From LSCE01 sp050485425 (GTDB taxonomy: Bacteria; Pseudomonadota; Gammaproteobacteria; Nitrococcales; Aquisalimonadaceae), in contig JBJHBJ010000021.1 of the NCBI GenBank assembly GCA_050485425.1, positions 1 to 64,000 on the forward strand: 64,000 nt of DNA, in the 5' to 3' direction. A program made the translations under genes and the position numbers. Every line of letters begins with the position of its first letter. Within the stretch, counting starts at the first letter, position 1. This document shows positions 31,628 to 41,272 of this stretch, in pieces. The notes below the pieces were generated by a model. It did no database searches and was not told where the DNA came from. It was given only the letters and a program-made list of their open reading frames with translations.

Positions 31628-32689
31628 TCAGAGGCGGGCCTCACGAACAATCCGATGCACCAGATTCAGCTTGTCGATGACCGGCGGGGCCAGCAGAAAC
31701 GGGTAGGCGTCCTCGTGGCCCATACTCCGGTTCAGACTGTTCAGGGCGTAGGTCAGCGGGAGCCAGTGGTCGATGAGCACCCGGAAATCGTCGGTGTCGT
31801 AGGCATTGATCGCATGCCGGACCGCCAGCCCCTCGTCATCGGCGGTCCCCGGCCGAATGCGCACGCCGAACGCGTTCGCCGTCTCCAGGGTATCGACGAT
31901 ATGCAGGTAGTGGGCCCAGGTCTCGGCCCAGTCCTCCCAGGCATGGCTGGCCGCATAGGCGCTGACGAACCGCTGCTGCCAGTCCGGTGGAGGACCGTTC
32001 CGGTAGTGCGCCTCCAGCGCCTGGCCGTAGTCCTGCGTGTCGTCGCCGAACATGTTGCGCACGTCGACCAGCCAGGCGGTGTCACGGACCAGCCGGTCCC
32101 AGTAATAGTGTCCGGACTCGTGTCGGAAATGCCCGAGAATGGTGCGGTACGGTTCGTCCATCTGGTCCCGCATGCGCTCCCGCGCCACCGGATCCGCCTC
32201 CGCCACGTTCAGGGTGATCACCCCCCCGGCATGGCCGGTCATCACCCGTCCGCGTTCGCTGAAGGTCGGCTCATCGGCGAGAAAGTCGAATGCCAGCCCC
32301 CCTACATCCTCACTGCGAGGCGCCACCGGCAGGCCGAGCCGCAGCAACGCATAGACCAGCCGGTGCTTGTCCGCCTCCAGCCGCTGCCATAGCTTCTTGT
32401 TACCCTCCACACGCAGGTCGGGGATCGTCCGGTTCAGGCGGCAGGCGACGCACAGCGCGTGCTCGCCTTCCGCCGGCACCATCCAGTTGCAGACCGCGTG
32501 CTCGGTGAAATTCGCGCACGGCCTGAACCGCCCGTTCCCGCCGACCGGGATCCAGCTCCCATCCGACTCTTCCAGCGCGGCCAGTCTGGTTTGCTCCGCC
32601 AGGAATCCGAGGCTGGCACCGCAGCGCGTGCAGCGAACATTCTCGAAATACAGGAGATTCCCGCAGCGGGCGCAGGTGAACAGTTTCAC
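31628..32689 (-). CDS. zinc-ribbon protein with putative metallopeptidase domain
   Basis: 353 aa from the GTG at 32689, which has AAGGAG seven bases upstream; the frame extends further but without support. An N-terminal zinc ribbon (CARCG...CTRCGASLG, about 5-25) and a second Cys group (CANF...CNW...CVACR, about 55-85) precede a conserved region with HESGHYYWD (about residue 195). This HExxH-like site with a later Glu in WEDWAETWAHYLH is that of the putative zinc-binding metallopeptidase family. Such genes are common in proteobacteria but unstudied. It is monocistronic. Confidence 0.8.
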   Translation of the reverse strand: MKLFTCARCGNLLYFENVRCTRCGASLGFLAEQTRLAALEESDGSWIPVGGNGRFRPCANFTEHAVCNWMVPAEGEHALCVACRLNRTIPDLRVEGNKKLWQRLEADKHRLVYALLRLGLPVAPRSEDVGGLAFDFLADEPTFSERGRVMTGHAGGVITLNVAEADPVARERMRDQMDEPYRTILGHFRHESGHYYWDRLVRDTAWLVDVRNMFGDDTQDYGQALEAHYRNGPPPDWQQRFVSAYAASHAWEDWAETWAHYLHIVDTLETANAFGVRIRPGTADDEGLAVRHAINAYDTDDFRVLIDHWLPLTYALNSLNRSMGHEDAYPFLLAPPVIDKLNLVHRIVREARL

Positions 32690-32837
32690 GGGCCGACTCC
32701 TTGCGGTGAAACCGCAGCCATGGCAAAAGAGGGGGCAGCCGGCTTCATACCGACCTTCAAGGAGGTAAAGCCAGCCGCCCGGATATCTCTGAAAGATTAG
32801 CCTGCCGGGAACGGCCTTCACACAAAGGAGCAACACG

Positions 32838-33626
32838 GTGCCCGGTTGTCGATCCCTTGTCGGTTCATTGCTGTTGACCGCCGCCGTGCTGGCGCTGTCC
32901 GGCGCAGCATTGGCTTCCGACAGGCCGATCGTTGCCGCGGCTTCGGACCTGCAATACGCGCTGGAGGAAATAGCCGGGCAGTTTCACGCCGACACCGGGC
33001 GCAGCGTGCGGCTGAATTTCGGCTCCAGCGGCAATTTCCGGCGACAGATCGCCCAGGGTGCTCCATTCGAGTTATACCTGTCCGCCGATGAGAGCTACGT
33101 GAAGGCACTCCATGCCAGCGGCCACGTGATCGACGCGGGGACGCTGTATGCCATCGGGCGCATCGTTATCGTCGGCCGGCCGGACGACCCCGGCGGTATC
33201 GTGGACGGCTCACTGGAACAACTGCGCCAGCGCCTGGAGGCGGGTGAGATACAACGATTCGCCATCGCCAATCCGGAGCATGCCCCCTATGGCGTGGCGG
33301 CCATGGAAGCGCTGAAATCCGCCGGACTCTGGGAAGCCATAAAGCCTTACCTGGTCTACGGCGAAAACGTCTCCCAGGCACTCCGCTTCGCGCTGTCCAC
33401 CGATACCCAGGGCGGCATCGTCGCCTACTCGCTGGTCCTTGCCCCCGCCGTCGAGGCCAGAAGCCGGCACGCACTCATACCCGGGACAGAACACGCGCCG
33501 CTGCGTCAGCGCATGGCGTTGATCACCGGCGCAGGAGAGACTGCCCGGGCATTCTACGAATACCTCCAGAGCGAGCCGGCACGCGACACGCTTCGTCACT
33601 ACGGCTTCCTTGCCCCGGACGAGTAG
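32838..33626 (+). CDS. modA: molybdate ABC transporter substrate-binding protein
   Basis: 262 aa with GTG start and AAGGAG upstream. A signal peptide ends near ALAS-D. The mature protein has the ModA hallmarks: AAASDLQYALEEIAGQF at the N-terminus, NFGSSGNFRRQI and SADESYV (oxyanion-binding Ser residues), and IANPEHAPYGVAAMEAL near 150. It captures molybdate or tungstate in the periplasm. No modB or modC follows, so it works with a transporter encoded elsewhere. Its product would supply metal to the formate dehydrogenase 5 kb away. Confidence 0.92.
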   Translation: MPGCRSLVGSLLLTAAVLALSGAALASDRPIVAAASDLQYALEEIAGQFHADTGRSVRLNFGSSGNFRRQIAQGAPFELYLSADESYVKALHASGHVIDAGTLYAIGRIVIVGRPDDPGGIVDGSLEQLRQRLEAGEIQRFAIANPEHAPYGVAAMEALKSAGLWEAIKPYLVYGENVSQALRFALSTDTQGGIVAYSLVLAPAVEARSRHALIPGTEHAPLRQRMALITGAGETARAFYEYLQSEPARDTLRHYGFLAPDE

Positions 33627-33820
33627 CTACCAGCCTTGCAGAACGCAGCAGGAAAGCACTGATCCATGCCCCTGCCGGGTTCCCTCCCAGCACCCCCGGG
33701 GAATCTGTCCTATAGTTCCCGAAGAGCATTCCGCCAGCCACGAACCGGCTGAAAAAGTCGGCCGCGGCGCCGGTTTTCACGCGTGATAAGCAACAAAGTC
33801 CGCTGCTGGGTGGGTGGATC

Positions 33821-35236
33821 ATGAAACACGCCTCTCGATGCTCCAATCGTGTGTCGATATTCCTGCTGGCGATACCTGCCCTGGTTGCCGCTGCCACGGC
33901 CGCCGACGTACAGGCGCAGTTGACCGACGTCCCCAATCTCACGCCGCCGCAACGGGAATCAGCCCGCGCATCGCAGGCCGTCTACGATGCGCTGCGCGAA
34001 CAGGGCGAGCAGGACGCACTGCCCGAGCGGCAGCAACGGCTGTTCCGGGCCGTGGAGGAACTGGTACATACCGCCAACGAGCAGCAGGAGACAGGAGGGC
34101 CCACCAACCGATCACTGCAACTCGACGAGGAAGGCCTGGCGGAAGCGCTGGAATGGGTGGCCAACGAGGAAGCCGGCTCCGGGTCCGGCATCGCCATCAA
34201 CGCAGCCTACGCGCAGTTCGCCAACATGGTGCGCCGGATCGGGCAGTTGCAGGCCGGCGGACCCGGCCTCGCACGCGCCCCGGGGAACGTCGATGATGAA
34301 GAAACGGTCGCCGTGGCACGGTTCGGGGAAGCGCGGGGCGGCGGCGCCTCGGCCGACCTGGCGGGCCGCTGGAGCGGTTTCGTCAACGTATCGTTCGGAC
34401 AATCGAAGCGGGATCCCACCAACCGCGAGAACGCCTACGACGCCGATCAGTACGGACTGACCGCCGGCCTGGACTATCGTGTCAGCGACGCCCTGGTCAC
34501 CGGCGCCACAGTCAGCTACAGCCGGGCAGACCTGGACTTCGATGCATCCCGCAGCACCGTCGGTGGCGGCATGAAATCAAACGCCTATGCACTGTCCGGC
34601 TACGTCCTGTTCGACCGGGATGCGTACTACCTCAATGCCATCCTGACGCTCGGCTACATGGACCTGGACCTGACCAGGCTGATCACCTACCCCTCCAACA
34701 ACCCCAACGTTCCGGACACCGACGAAACGGCGCGCTCCTCAACCTCCGGAACGCAATTCCTGCTGGGCCTGGGGGGCGGCTACAACATCGATCTGCAACC
34801 GATGACCATCAGCCCGTTCGCCAGGCTCGACGTGCTGCGCATCAATATGGACGGCTATCGGGAAGGCAACGCCGGCCCCTTCAACCTGCGGGTGGACAGC
34901 CAACGCATCGAATCGGTCCGCTCCTCCCTCGGCGTCGAGGGCAGCTACCCGGTGCCAGTGGCCTTCGGTGTGCTGATACCGCAACTGGGCGCGGCCTGGC
35001 ACCATGAATTCCAGACCGACCGCATGGAAGTGGAGTCACGCTTCGTCGATGACCCCGGCAGCGTGACGTTTGTTGCGGCCGGCGACAGGCCGGACCGCAA
35101 TTTCTATTCGCTCACCGCCTCGTTGACCGCCGTACTGCCCCACGGCATACAGACGTTCGCCCAGGCGGAAACCGTACTGGGGCTGCGGCATACATCGGCC
35201 TACGCCCTGACGGCAGGTATTCGCGCCGAGTTCTAG
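33821..35236 (+). CDS. autotransporter-type beta-barrel outer-membrane protein
   Basis: 471 aa. The signal peptide (cut near VQAQ) is followed by a helical, Gln/Glu-rich region (about 35-160) and a C-terminal autotransporter barrel (about 185-471), with repeated amphipathic strands such as YGLTAGLDYRVSDALVTGATVSYS and a terminal AEF. The passenger is short and carries no adhesin or protease motif, so it may be a structural or scaffold barrel. The next gene, a large lipoprotein with haem motifs, starts 31 bases later and is probably co-transcribed. Confidence 0.85.
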   Translation: MKHASRCSNRVSIFLLAIPALVAAATAADVQAQLTDVPNLTPPQRESARASQAVYDALREQGEQDALPERQQRLFRAVEELVHTANEQQETGGPTNRSLQLDEEGLAEALEWVANEEAGSGSGIAINAAYAQFANMVRRIGQLQAGGPGLARAPGNVDDEETVAVARFGEARGGGASADLAGRWSGFVNVSFGQSKRDPTNRENAYDADQYGLTAGLDYRVSDALVTGATVSYSRADLDFDASRSTVGGGMKSNAYALSGYVLFDRDAYYLNAILTLGYMDLDLTRLITYPSNNPNVPDTDETARSSTSGTQFLLGLGGGYNIDLQPMTISPFARLDVLRINMDGYREGNAGPFNLRVDSQRIESVRSSLGVEGSYPVPVAFGVLIPQLGAAWHHEFQTDRMEVESRFVDDPGSVTFVAAGDRPDRNFYSLTASLTAVLPHGIQTFAQAETVLGLRHTSAYALTAGIRAEF

Positions 35237-35267
35237 GGGGACAGGCGTCTCCCCGGAGGCAACCACG

Positions 35268-38200
35268 GTGAACAGGCTGATTGTCCCGCTCGGCCTGGCA
35301 TCCCTGCTGGTCGCTGCCTGTTTCTCTGATGGCGGCTCCGGCGGTGGCCGATCCCCGCATGTGGACGCCGGCCCCGACCAGACCGTGCGCGCCGGCAGCC
35401 AGGTGATCCTCAGCGGCAGGAACAGCGACGGCCGTGACAGCCCGATCCTGGACTACCGGTGGCGCGTCCTGGAGGGTGACGGCATCGACGAGGATGATTT
35501 CATCCGCGACACCGCCCCCAACATCCGATTCCGCGTTCCCTACATCGACCGGGAGCGCGAATGGCTGTTCCAGCTCACCGTCACCGACGCCGGTGGCAGA
35601 TCATCGAGCGACACGGTGCGCATCCGCGCTCTGCCGGCCAACGACACCGACGGGTTCCTTCGCCATTTCGGCCACAACGACAAGCTCACCGTGGTGGCCG
35701 CGGTGGACCAGGCCTTGCCGCTTGTCGCGGACACTCCGTTCACGCTGTCGCTGCAGGCCCGGGTGGCCTATCCGGTGGTATCCGGGGCGATACTGCCGCC
35801 CGATGTCACCATCGGCGGCGACGGCCGCGCACGGCGCGTGCTGGAACTGCAGAGCCGGGAGGGCACCTGGCTGGTCACCACCCCGCCGGTAGCCCGGAGC
35901 TGCACTGCACCCGGCAACCCTCGCTACGTATTTCCGGTGCCGCCCCTCGATATCGACCGGCTGCCGGGTGTCAACGAGGGCCGGCGGGACGACATCGACT
36001 ACACGGTCGAGGCCATCCTGGATCCCGGCGGCAGCGGCGTACAGGGCTACCTCTGCCTGCACAAGGGAGAACCGCAGCCCGGCAGCGATCTACCCGCGCT
36101 GGCCCAGGGAGCGGGAGACCCCGCCGACCCCGCCGCCTCGGTTCAGGTGCCGCTGGACGCACTGCTGGACGAAAACCGGGAAACCGCCCGCGCCTACTAT
36201 GCGGCGCTGGACCCCCACGGCAGCAAGACTACGCTGCGCGACTGGCTGGATGCCACCGGCTTCGAACGGCCCGCCGGCAGTATCCGGGCGGGAGGGGACG
36301 CCGTGCGCGCCCGTTACATCAATGCCTTCGATCTCGGCTTCGGCCGTGACATGTATATGCGGCAGGACCCGGTCACCGGTTACGTATACAGCTACGTCAT
36401 CAACTACCCGAACATCGACAGTCTGCTGGCCGGCATCAACACCATTGCCACCGTGGCCATGGAATACGCGCCGGGGCCGAACGGCGGCGACCCGTTCACG
36501 CAGTTCTACACCTTCGTGCTGGACCCGGACAGCGGCCGGCACCAGCGCGTGCTGAGCATGGATTTCGACGGCCGTGGCGACAAGTACGCACCCGGCGTCT
36601 GCATGACCTGCCACGGCGGCATTCCGCAGCGGGCGGGCGAGTTCCCCCGTCTGAACGGCGACCTGTTCTACCCGGACGGCGGCAATGTGGGTGCCCGCTT
36701 CCTGCCCTGGGACGTGGACACCTTCTACTACTCCGACGCCCAGTTCGAGCACCGCAGCCATGGGCTTCCGGCCATGCCGGGGCTGGAGCGACACCGCCAG
36801 GAAGACGCATTCAAGGCGTTCAACAGCATGGTGCTCGACACCGCGCCGCCGCCGGCCATGCGGGAGCTGATCGAGGGCTGGTACGGCGGCGAGGACCTGC
36901 CCCGGGAGACCTTCGACGGCGACTTCGTACCGCCGGGGTGGGACGGTCACGAACCGCTGTACCGGCGCGTGATCGGGCCGAGCTGCCGGGCCTGCCATAC
37001 CGCGCACGGCGTGGGCAGCCCGGTGCCGGACTTCGCGGACTTCGCCGGGTTCGACGGCCTGCGCGACACCATCCGGCGGTACGTGTTCGAGGACGCCCTG
37101 ATGCCGTTCGCGCGCATGACCAAGGACAATTTCTGGACCGTGGGCGCGCCGACCGGCGCACGCCTGCTGGCCGACGAACTGGAGCTGATCCTGGGCGAAC
37201 CCTGGGTAGGCAGGCCGAAGACCACGCTGCGGATTCTGGAGGGCGCGTCGGTCACGCCGGACGGCGACCACCTGGCCGACGGCCAGCCGATCATGGCAAC
37301 CGCCGGTAACGCCATGTTCACGGACAGCTTCCACTGGACGCTACGGGAGGAACCCGGCGGACTGCCGGTGGCCGATGCCGGCCTGGTCGGCGCCGACAGC
37401 CGCACCACCGGCTTCCTGCCACCGCTGCCCGGCCAGTACACGCTGGAGGTCACGCTGGGCAACGCCTGGTCCAGCGTGACCACCACCGAGTCCCTACAGC
37501 TCACGGTGCCGCGCCTGCAACCCACGGCAAATACGATCAGCCGCAATGTCGTTGTCGGCAACAGCCTGCGCTTTACCGTCGACGACCTGGGCACGGCGGG
37601 CAACGCCCCCACGGACATCGTCCTGACCGCAGGTCCGTCACTGGGATCCGCGACCGTCAGCGACGATGGCGGCGTACTGACGTACAACGCGCCACGGGGC
37701 ATTCTGTCGTCACCCGCTTCCGACCAGTTGGCATACCGGCTGGAGGATGCGACTGGCGACACCGCCAGCGCGCTGATCTCCATCACCATCGTCGACAGCG
37801 AAGTGCTGCTGGCCACGGACGACAGTCTCTCGGTGGATGCCGAACAAGGTGTGGACATCCCGGTGCTGCTCGGCGGGCCGGGCAACGTCAATGCGGACGG
37901 CCTGGGGGTGGAGGCGTCGGCGCAGGTGGTTGCCGTGGGCACACCGGACAATGGCGGCACGGCGGAGATCCTGCCCGATCAGCAGACCGTGCGCTATTCG
38001 CCGCGCGCCTATGCGGCGGGCTCGGCAGGCAGCAGCTTCACGCCGGCCTTTGTCGGCACGGAAACCTTCGACTACACCATCGAGGACGATTCCGGCGCGC
38101 GATCCACCGCCACGGTCACGGTCACCGTCCGGCCGAGGGCCGATTTCGATCTGGTCTACAGCCAGGTTCTGAGCGCGCAATTCCGCTGCATCGACTGCCA

Positions 38201-38522
38201 CCACACCAGCGACAACTACCTGGGCAGCGGCCAGGGAGCCGGTTTCCAGAGCTTCGATACGATAGCGCAGGCATACTCGGCGTTGGTTCTGGACACCAGC
38301 TACTGGCAGGCCAACCGTTCGCCGACCTACCCGTCCGCCGGCGCCTGGCGCATCAACTGCGAGAACGCGGACCACAGCGTCCTGCTGCTGCACCCCTCCT
38401 CGGGACGTCATACCGGCGGGAGCTTCGCCGCGAGCCCGGACGAACGGCAGATCATCACCGACTGGCTGAAGGAGGGCGCGCGTTATACCGACGGTACGCC
38501 GGCGCCGCGGTGCTGGCCATAG
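35268..38522 (+). CDS. large secreted lipoprotein with three CXXCH motifs and Ig-like domains
   Basis: 1084 aa with GTG start and GGAGG upstream. A signal peptide with lipobox VAAC lies at about residues 14-18. A PKD-type Ig domain follows (about 25-115, DAGPDQTVRAGSQVILSG). Haem-binding motifs occur at CMTCH (445-449), CRACH (573-577) and CIDCH (974-978). Cadherin/Ig-like repeats lie between about 770 and 960. It should be a lipid-anchored, possibly surface-exposed, cytochrome c-like protein. I do not recognise the central region (about 300-440). Its pairing with an autotransporter barrel suggests surface display or outer-membrane electron transfer, which is inference. Confidence 0.8.
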   Translation: MNRLIVPLGLASLLVAACFSDGGSGGGRSPHVDAGPDQTVRAGSQVILSGRNSDGRDSPILDYRWRVLEGDGIDEDDFIRDTAPNIRFRVPYIDREREWLFQLTVTDAGGRSSSDTVRIRALPANDTDGFLRHFGHNDKLTVVAAVDQALPLVADTPFTLSLQARVAYPVVSGAILPPDVTIGGDGRARRVLELQSREGTWLVTTPPVARSCTAPGNPRYVFPVPPLDIDRLPGVNEGRRDDIDYTVEAILDPGGSGVQGYLCLHKGEPQPGSDLPALAQGAGDPADPAASVQVPLDALLDENRETARAYYAALDPHGSKTTLRDWLDATGFERPAGSIRAGGDAVRARYINAFDLGFGRDMYMRQDPVTGYVYSYVINYPNIDSLLAGINTIATVAMEYAPGPNGGDPFTQFYTFVLDPDSGRHQRVLSMDFDGRGDKYAPGVCMTCHGGIPQRAGEFPRLNGDLFYPDGGNVGARFLPWDVDTFYYSDAQFEHRSHGLPAMPGLERHRQEDAFKAFNSMVLDTAPPPAMRELIEGWYGGEDLPRETFDGDFVPPGWDGHEPLYRRVIGPSCRACHTAHGVGSPVPDFADFAGFDGLRDTIRRYVFEDALMPFARMTKDNFWTVGAPTGARLLADELELILGEPWVGRPKTTLRILEGASVTPDGDHLADGQPIMATAGNAMFTDSFHWTLREEPGGLPVADAGLVGADSRTTGFLPPLPGQYTLEVTLGNAWSSVTTTESLQLTVPRLQPTANTISRNVVVGNSLRFTVDDLGTAGNAPTDIVLTAGPSLGSATVSDDGGVLTYNAPRGILSSPASDQLAYRLEDATGDTASALISITIVDSEVLLATDDSLSVDAEQGVDIPVLLGGPGNVNADGLGVEASAQVVAVGTPDNGGTAEILPDQQTVRYSPRAYAAGSAGSSFTPAFVGTETFDYTIEDDSGARSTATVTVTVRPRADFDLVYSQVLSAQFRCIDCHHTSDNYLGSGQGAGFQSFDTIAQAYSALVLDTSYWQANRSPTYPSAGAWRINCENADHSVLLLHPSSGRHTGGSFAASPDERQIITDWLKEGARYTDGTPAPRCWP

Positions 38523-38546
38523 CAGCGCCGCGCCGGGACCGGATGA

Positions 38547-40325
38547 TCAACGGGCGGCGGTCTGGCGGTCGCCCACAGGCACGAAATAGAAGTCCCCGCC
38601 CTCGTGGCCGGCGGCACGGATGGGCCGCATTTCCGGTGTCTGCCGCGGGCCGCCGTCGGCGGAACGCCGGCGCACGTTGACCGCCACCTGAGCGAACAGC
38701 ATGTTCTCGCGGAGCACACCGTCATTGCTTTCCAGGACATCGATCAGCGACCGGGAGAACAGCGAGTGCGGCCGGTCGACGCGGTCGGGCACCGGCCGCT
38801 CGCCGCCGGAGGTGATCACGATGCGCGCGCGCCGCTCGAGGCCGGTGCGTATGGCGTCCTCGGTGAGTTGCCGCGGCCCACTGCCCAGCAGCAGGGCGCT
38901 GGACTCCGACGCCATGGCGCCGGCGAACAGCGAATCCGCCACCACCAGGACCGAACGCGCGCGAATGCGGTCCAGGTGGTCGTTGATCACCGCGTTATTG
39001 ATCCAGCGCACCAGCCGTTCCGCCTCGGCATCCACCGGCAGCCAGTAGCTGCGCTGCCGCCGGCCGGTCTCCACGTCGGAGCGGTTGCCATGGCCGGCGT
39101 AGTACACCAGCAGATTGTCCTCCGGCTCGATCTGCTCGTAGAGATCGTTCAGCGCATTCATGATCTGGACCTGGTCCGCATTGGGCAGGAAGGTCACGTT
39201 GAAGCCGTAGCGCTCCTCCAGCAGCTCGCTGATGCGCTGGCCGTCGGTGATGGGCGATTCCAGGTCATCCAGATAGAGGTATTCCTGATTGCCGATCACC
39301 AGCGCGAAGTAGCGGCCGAACTCGATGCCGGCGAACGTGGCAATCCCCTGGGCGGGAAAATCTCTGGTCCGGGGGTCGTCGGCCTCCGCGGTCTCCGCGG
39401 TCTCCGCGGGCTGAGTCTCGTCCGGCTGCGGCAGTTCCTCCATCTGCGCCAGCAGTTCCGCACGCTCCTCGCTGGCGCGGCGGAACAGGGATTCCAGTGT
39501 ATCGATCTGGTTGTGCGCGCTCTCCAGCTCCAGACCCAACTGCCGGGCACGCTGCTCGGCGTCGGCCCCGGCGGAGTCCGCCTCGGCCTCGGCCGCCTCC
39601 AGCCGTTGCCGCAGTTCGTCCCGCTCCCGGGACATCCGGCGAAGCTGCTGCTCGAGCGTCTCCACCTGGCGGTCTGCCTGGGCGATCTGTGCGTCGAGCT
39701 GTTGCCGCAACTCCTCGATCTCGGCGGTCATCTCCGACCGATAGATCAACTCGTCCTCGCCGACACCGGAGGCACGGCGATACAGGTTCAGCGCCTCGGC
39801 GGTATCCTGCTCCACCCCCAGGCCCTGCTCGTAGAGAAAACCCAGGTTGATCTGGGCCCGGGAATAGCCCTGATCGGCGGCGCGGCGGTACCAGGCGGCC
39901 GCCGAGACATAGTCGGGATCCTGCCCCAGCCCCTTTTCGAAGATCTCGCCCACATAGTTCTGGGCCTCAGGATCGCCGTTCTCGGCGCGCTCCAGCCAGA
40001 CATTCAGCGCCGTGCGATAGTCGGCGCGGTCGTAGGCCACGTATTCACCGCCGCGAATCCGGCAGTCCTGGACCGTGGTCCGGGTCGGCCGGCGGGGGGT
40101 CAGGAAGGTGGTGCCGCCGACCCGGCGCACCTGGCCGGGCAGGAGGCAGTCGACGATGTAGAGGTCTTCCACCGCAGCGCCTTCGCGCCCCTCCGCGGTG
40201 ACCTCGGGGGCATCGGTGGTGGCACAGGCGGAAAGCATCAGCGCAGCAGCGACGACGGCCGCCGGCAACCATTGCGGACGACCCTTGCCGGGCAGGCTAT
40301 CATCGAACGTACGAACGCTCTTCAC
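38547..40325 (-). CDS. caspase-fold (peptidase C14) lipoprotein with Sel1 repeats, catalytic Cys replaced
   Basis: 592 aa. A lipobox LSAC lies near residue 33. Sel1/TPR-like repeats occupy about 100-185, then a long coiled coil rich in Glu, Gln and Arg about 190-300. A caspase-like domain occupies about 335-580. The catalytic His is in YYAGHGN (His 412). The usual catalytic Cys motif (DSCFAG) reads ADSLFAG, with Leu at 466, so peptidase activity is not expected. The codon is an unambiguous CTG. It may bind partners as a pseudo-protease. Divergent from the hydrolase gene at 40374. Confidence 0.82.
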   Translation of the reverse strand: MKSVRTFDDSLPGKGRPQWLPAAVVAAALMLSACATTDAPEVTAEGREGAAVEDLYIVDCLLPGQVRRVGGTTFLTPRRPTRTTVQDCRIRGGEYVAYDRADYRTALNVWLERAENGDPEAQNYVGEIFEKGLGQDPDYVSAAAWYRRAADQGYSRAQINLGFLYEQGLGVEQDTAEALNLYRRASGVGEDELIYRSEMTAEIEELRQQLDAQIAQADRQVETLEQQLRRMSRERDELRQRLEAAEAEADSAGADAEQRARQLGLELESAHNQIDTLESLFRRASEERAELLAQMEELPQPDETQPAETAETAEADDPRTRDFPAQGIATFAGIEFGRYFALVIGNQEYLYLDDLESPITDGQRISELLEERYGFNVTFLPNADQVQIMNALNDLYEQIEPEDNLLVYYAGHGNRSDVETGRRQRSYWLPVDAEAERLVRWINNAVINDHLDRIRARSVLVVADSLFAGAMASESSALLLGSGPRQLTEDAIRTGLERRARIVITSGGERPVPDRVDRPHSLFSRSLIDVLESNDGVLRENMLFAQVAVNVRRRSADGGPRQTPEMRPIRAAGHEGGDFYFVPVGDRQTAAR

Positions 40326-40373
40326 GGGTCACTCTCTCGCGCCTTGCCACTACGACCCCGGAAACGACGAAGC

Positions 40374-41252
40374 ATGGCAGCCGAACCAGGACAACCAGCG
40401 AGTGTCAGGAGACGGACCGATGGTCCGCTCGGGCCGGCGGGACATTCCCGTCTGTTCGTTCTGCTGACCAGTATAGTTCTTGTCGCCGCATGCTCCAGCC
40501 CCGCCGAGCGGTTCAACGCGGCCGCCGCCCGCCACGGTTACGACCAGCAGACCGTCACGGTCGGGCAGCACGCCCTGACCGTACACGTGGCCACCGGGGA
40601 CATGGTCGGCGGTGTCTGGCACGTCTACCTCGACGGCGACGGCGTGCCCTGGCGCCATGGCCGCTACCGGAGCGCCGATCCGACACCCGCAACGCATCTG
40701 ACGCTTGCGCTGATGGACCGGGACCGTGCTCCACGGCTGCTGCTGCATCGTCCCTGCTACGCGCGCCCGGTCATGGATGCCGCCTGCGATCCCGCCCTGT
40801 GGACCGACGACCGGTATGGCGAGGTGGTGGTGTCGACGATGAATCGCGCACTGGACACGCTGGTCGCGGACTACCGCGTCGACGGCCTGGTGCTGATCGG
40901 CTACAGCGGCGGCGGCACGCTGGCCAGGCTGCTGGCGGGCAGGCGCGACGACGTTCGGGGCCTGGTCACGGTGGCCGCCAACCTGGACCATGAAGCCTGG
41001 GCCGCCCATCACGGCTACCTGCCGCTGACCGGCTCGCTTGCGGTCGCCGACACCCCACCGCTGGAAGCACACGTACTGCAGCTCCACCTGGCCGGTTCCG
41101 ATGATGCCGTGGTGCCCGCGTGGATTGTCCGTCAGGGGAGCGCGCACGACCCCCACGCCAGTATCGAGATCATTGAAGACTTTGATCACCGCTGCTGCTG
41201 CTGGGCGGATCTGTGGCCGGCAGTGCTGCGGCGACTGGAGGCGCTTCACTAA
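40374..41252 (+). CDS. alpha/beta-hydrolase lipoprotein
   Basis: 292 aa from the ATG at 40374. An N-terminal lipobox (VLVAAC, Cys near 40) follows a short charged leader. The alpha/beta-hydrolase domain shows the nucleophile elbow GYSGGG near residue 180 and a late His in EDFDHRCCCW. Three Cys in a row near the C-terminus are odd for an exported protein. The frame continues far upstream on the same strand, but that part is the shadow of the caspase-fold gene. Substrate unknown. Confidence 0.75.
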   Translation: MAAEPGQPASVRRRTDGPLGPAGHSRLFVLLTSIVLVAACSSPAERFNAAAARHGYDQQTVTVGQHALTVHVATGDMVGGVWHVYLDGDGVPWRHGRYRSADPTPATHLTLALMDRDRAPRLLLHRPCYARPVMDAACDPALWTDDRYGEVVVSTMNRALDTLVADYRVDGLVLIGYSGGGTLARLLAGRRDDVRGLVTVAANLDHEAWAAHHGYLPLTGSLAVADTPPLEAHVLQLHLAGSDDAVVPAWIVRQGSAHDPHASIEIIEDFDHRCCCWADLWPAVLRRLEALH

Positions 41253-41272
41253 GGAAGCGCTGCGTTTCCTTA
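41250..41272. terminator. hairpin between convergent genes, repeat family A fragment
   Basis: TAAGGAA, a nine-base loop and TTCCTTA form a 7-bp stem that starts at the hydrolase stop codon and overlaps the end of ppkA. Its loop GCGCTGCG resembles repeat family A. Confidence 0.5.

Noticed and set aside
38604..40373. Upstream extension of the plus-strand hydrolase ORF
   Set aside because: It overlaps the whole caspase-fold gene on the other strand. The real hydrolase starts at 40374, just before its lipobox.
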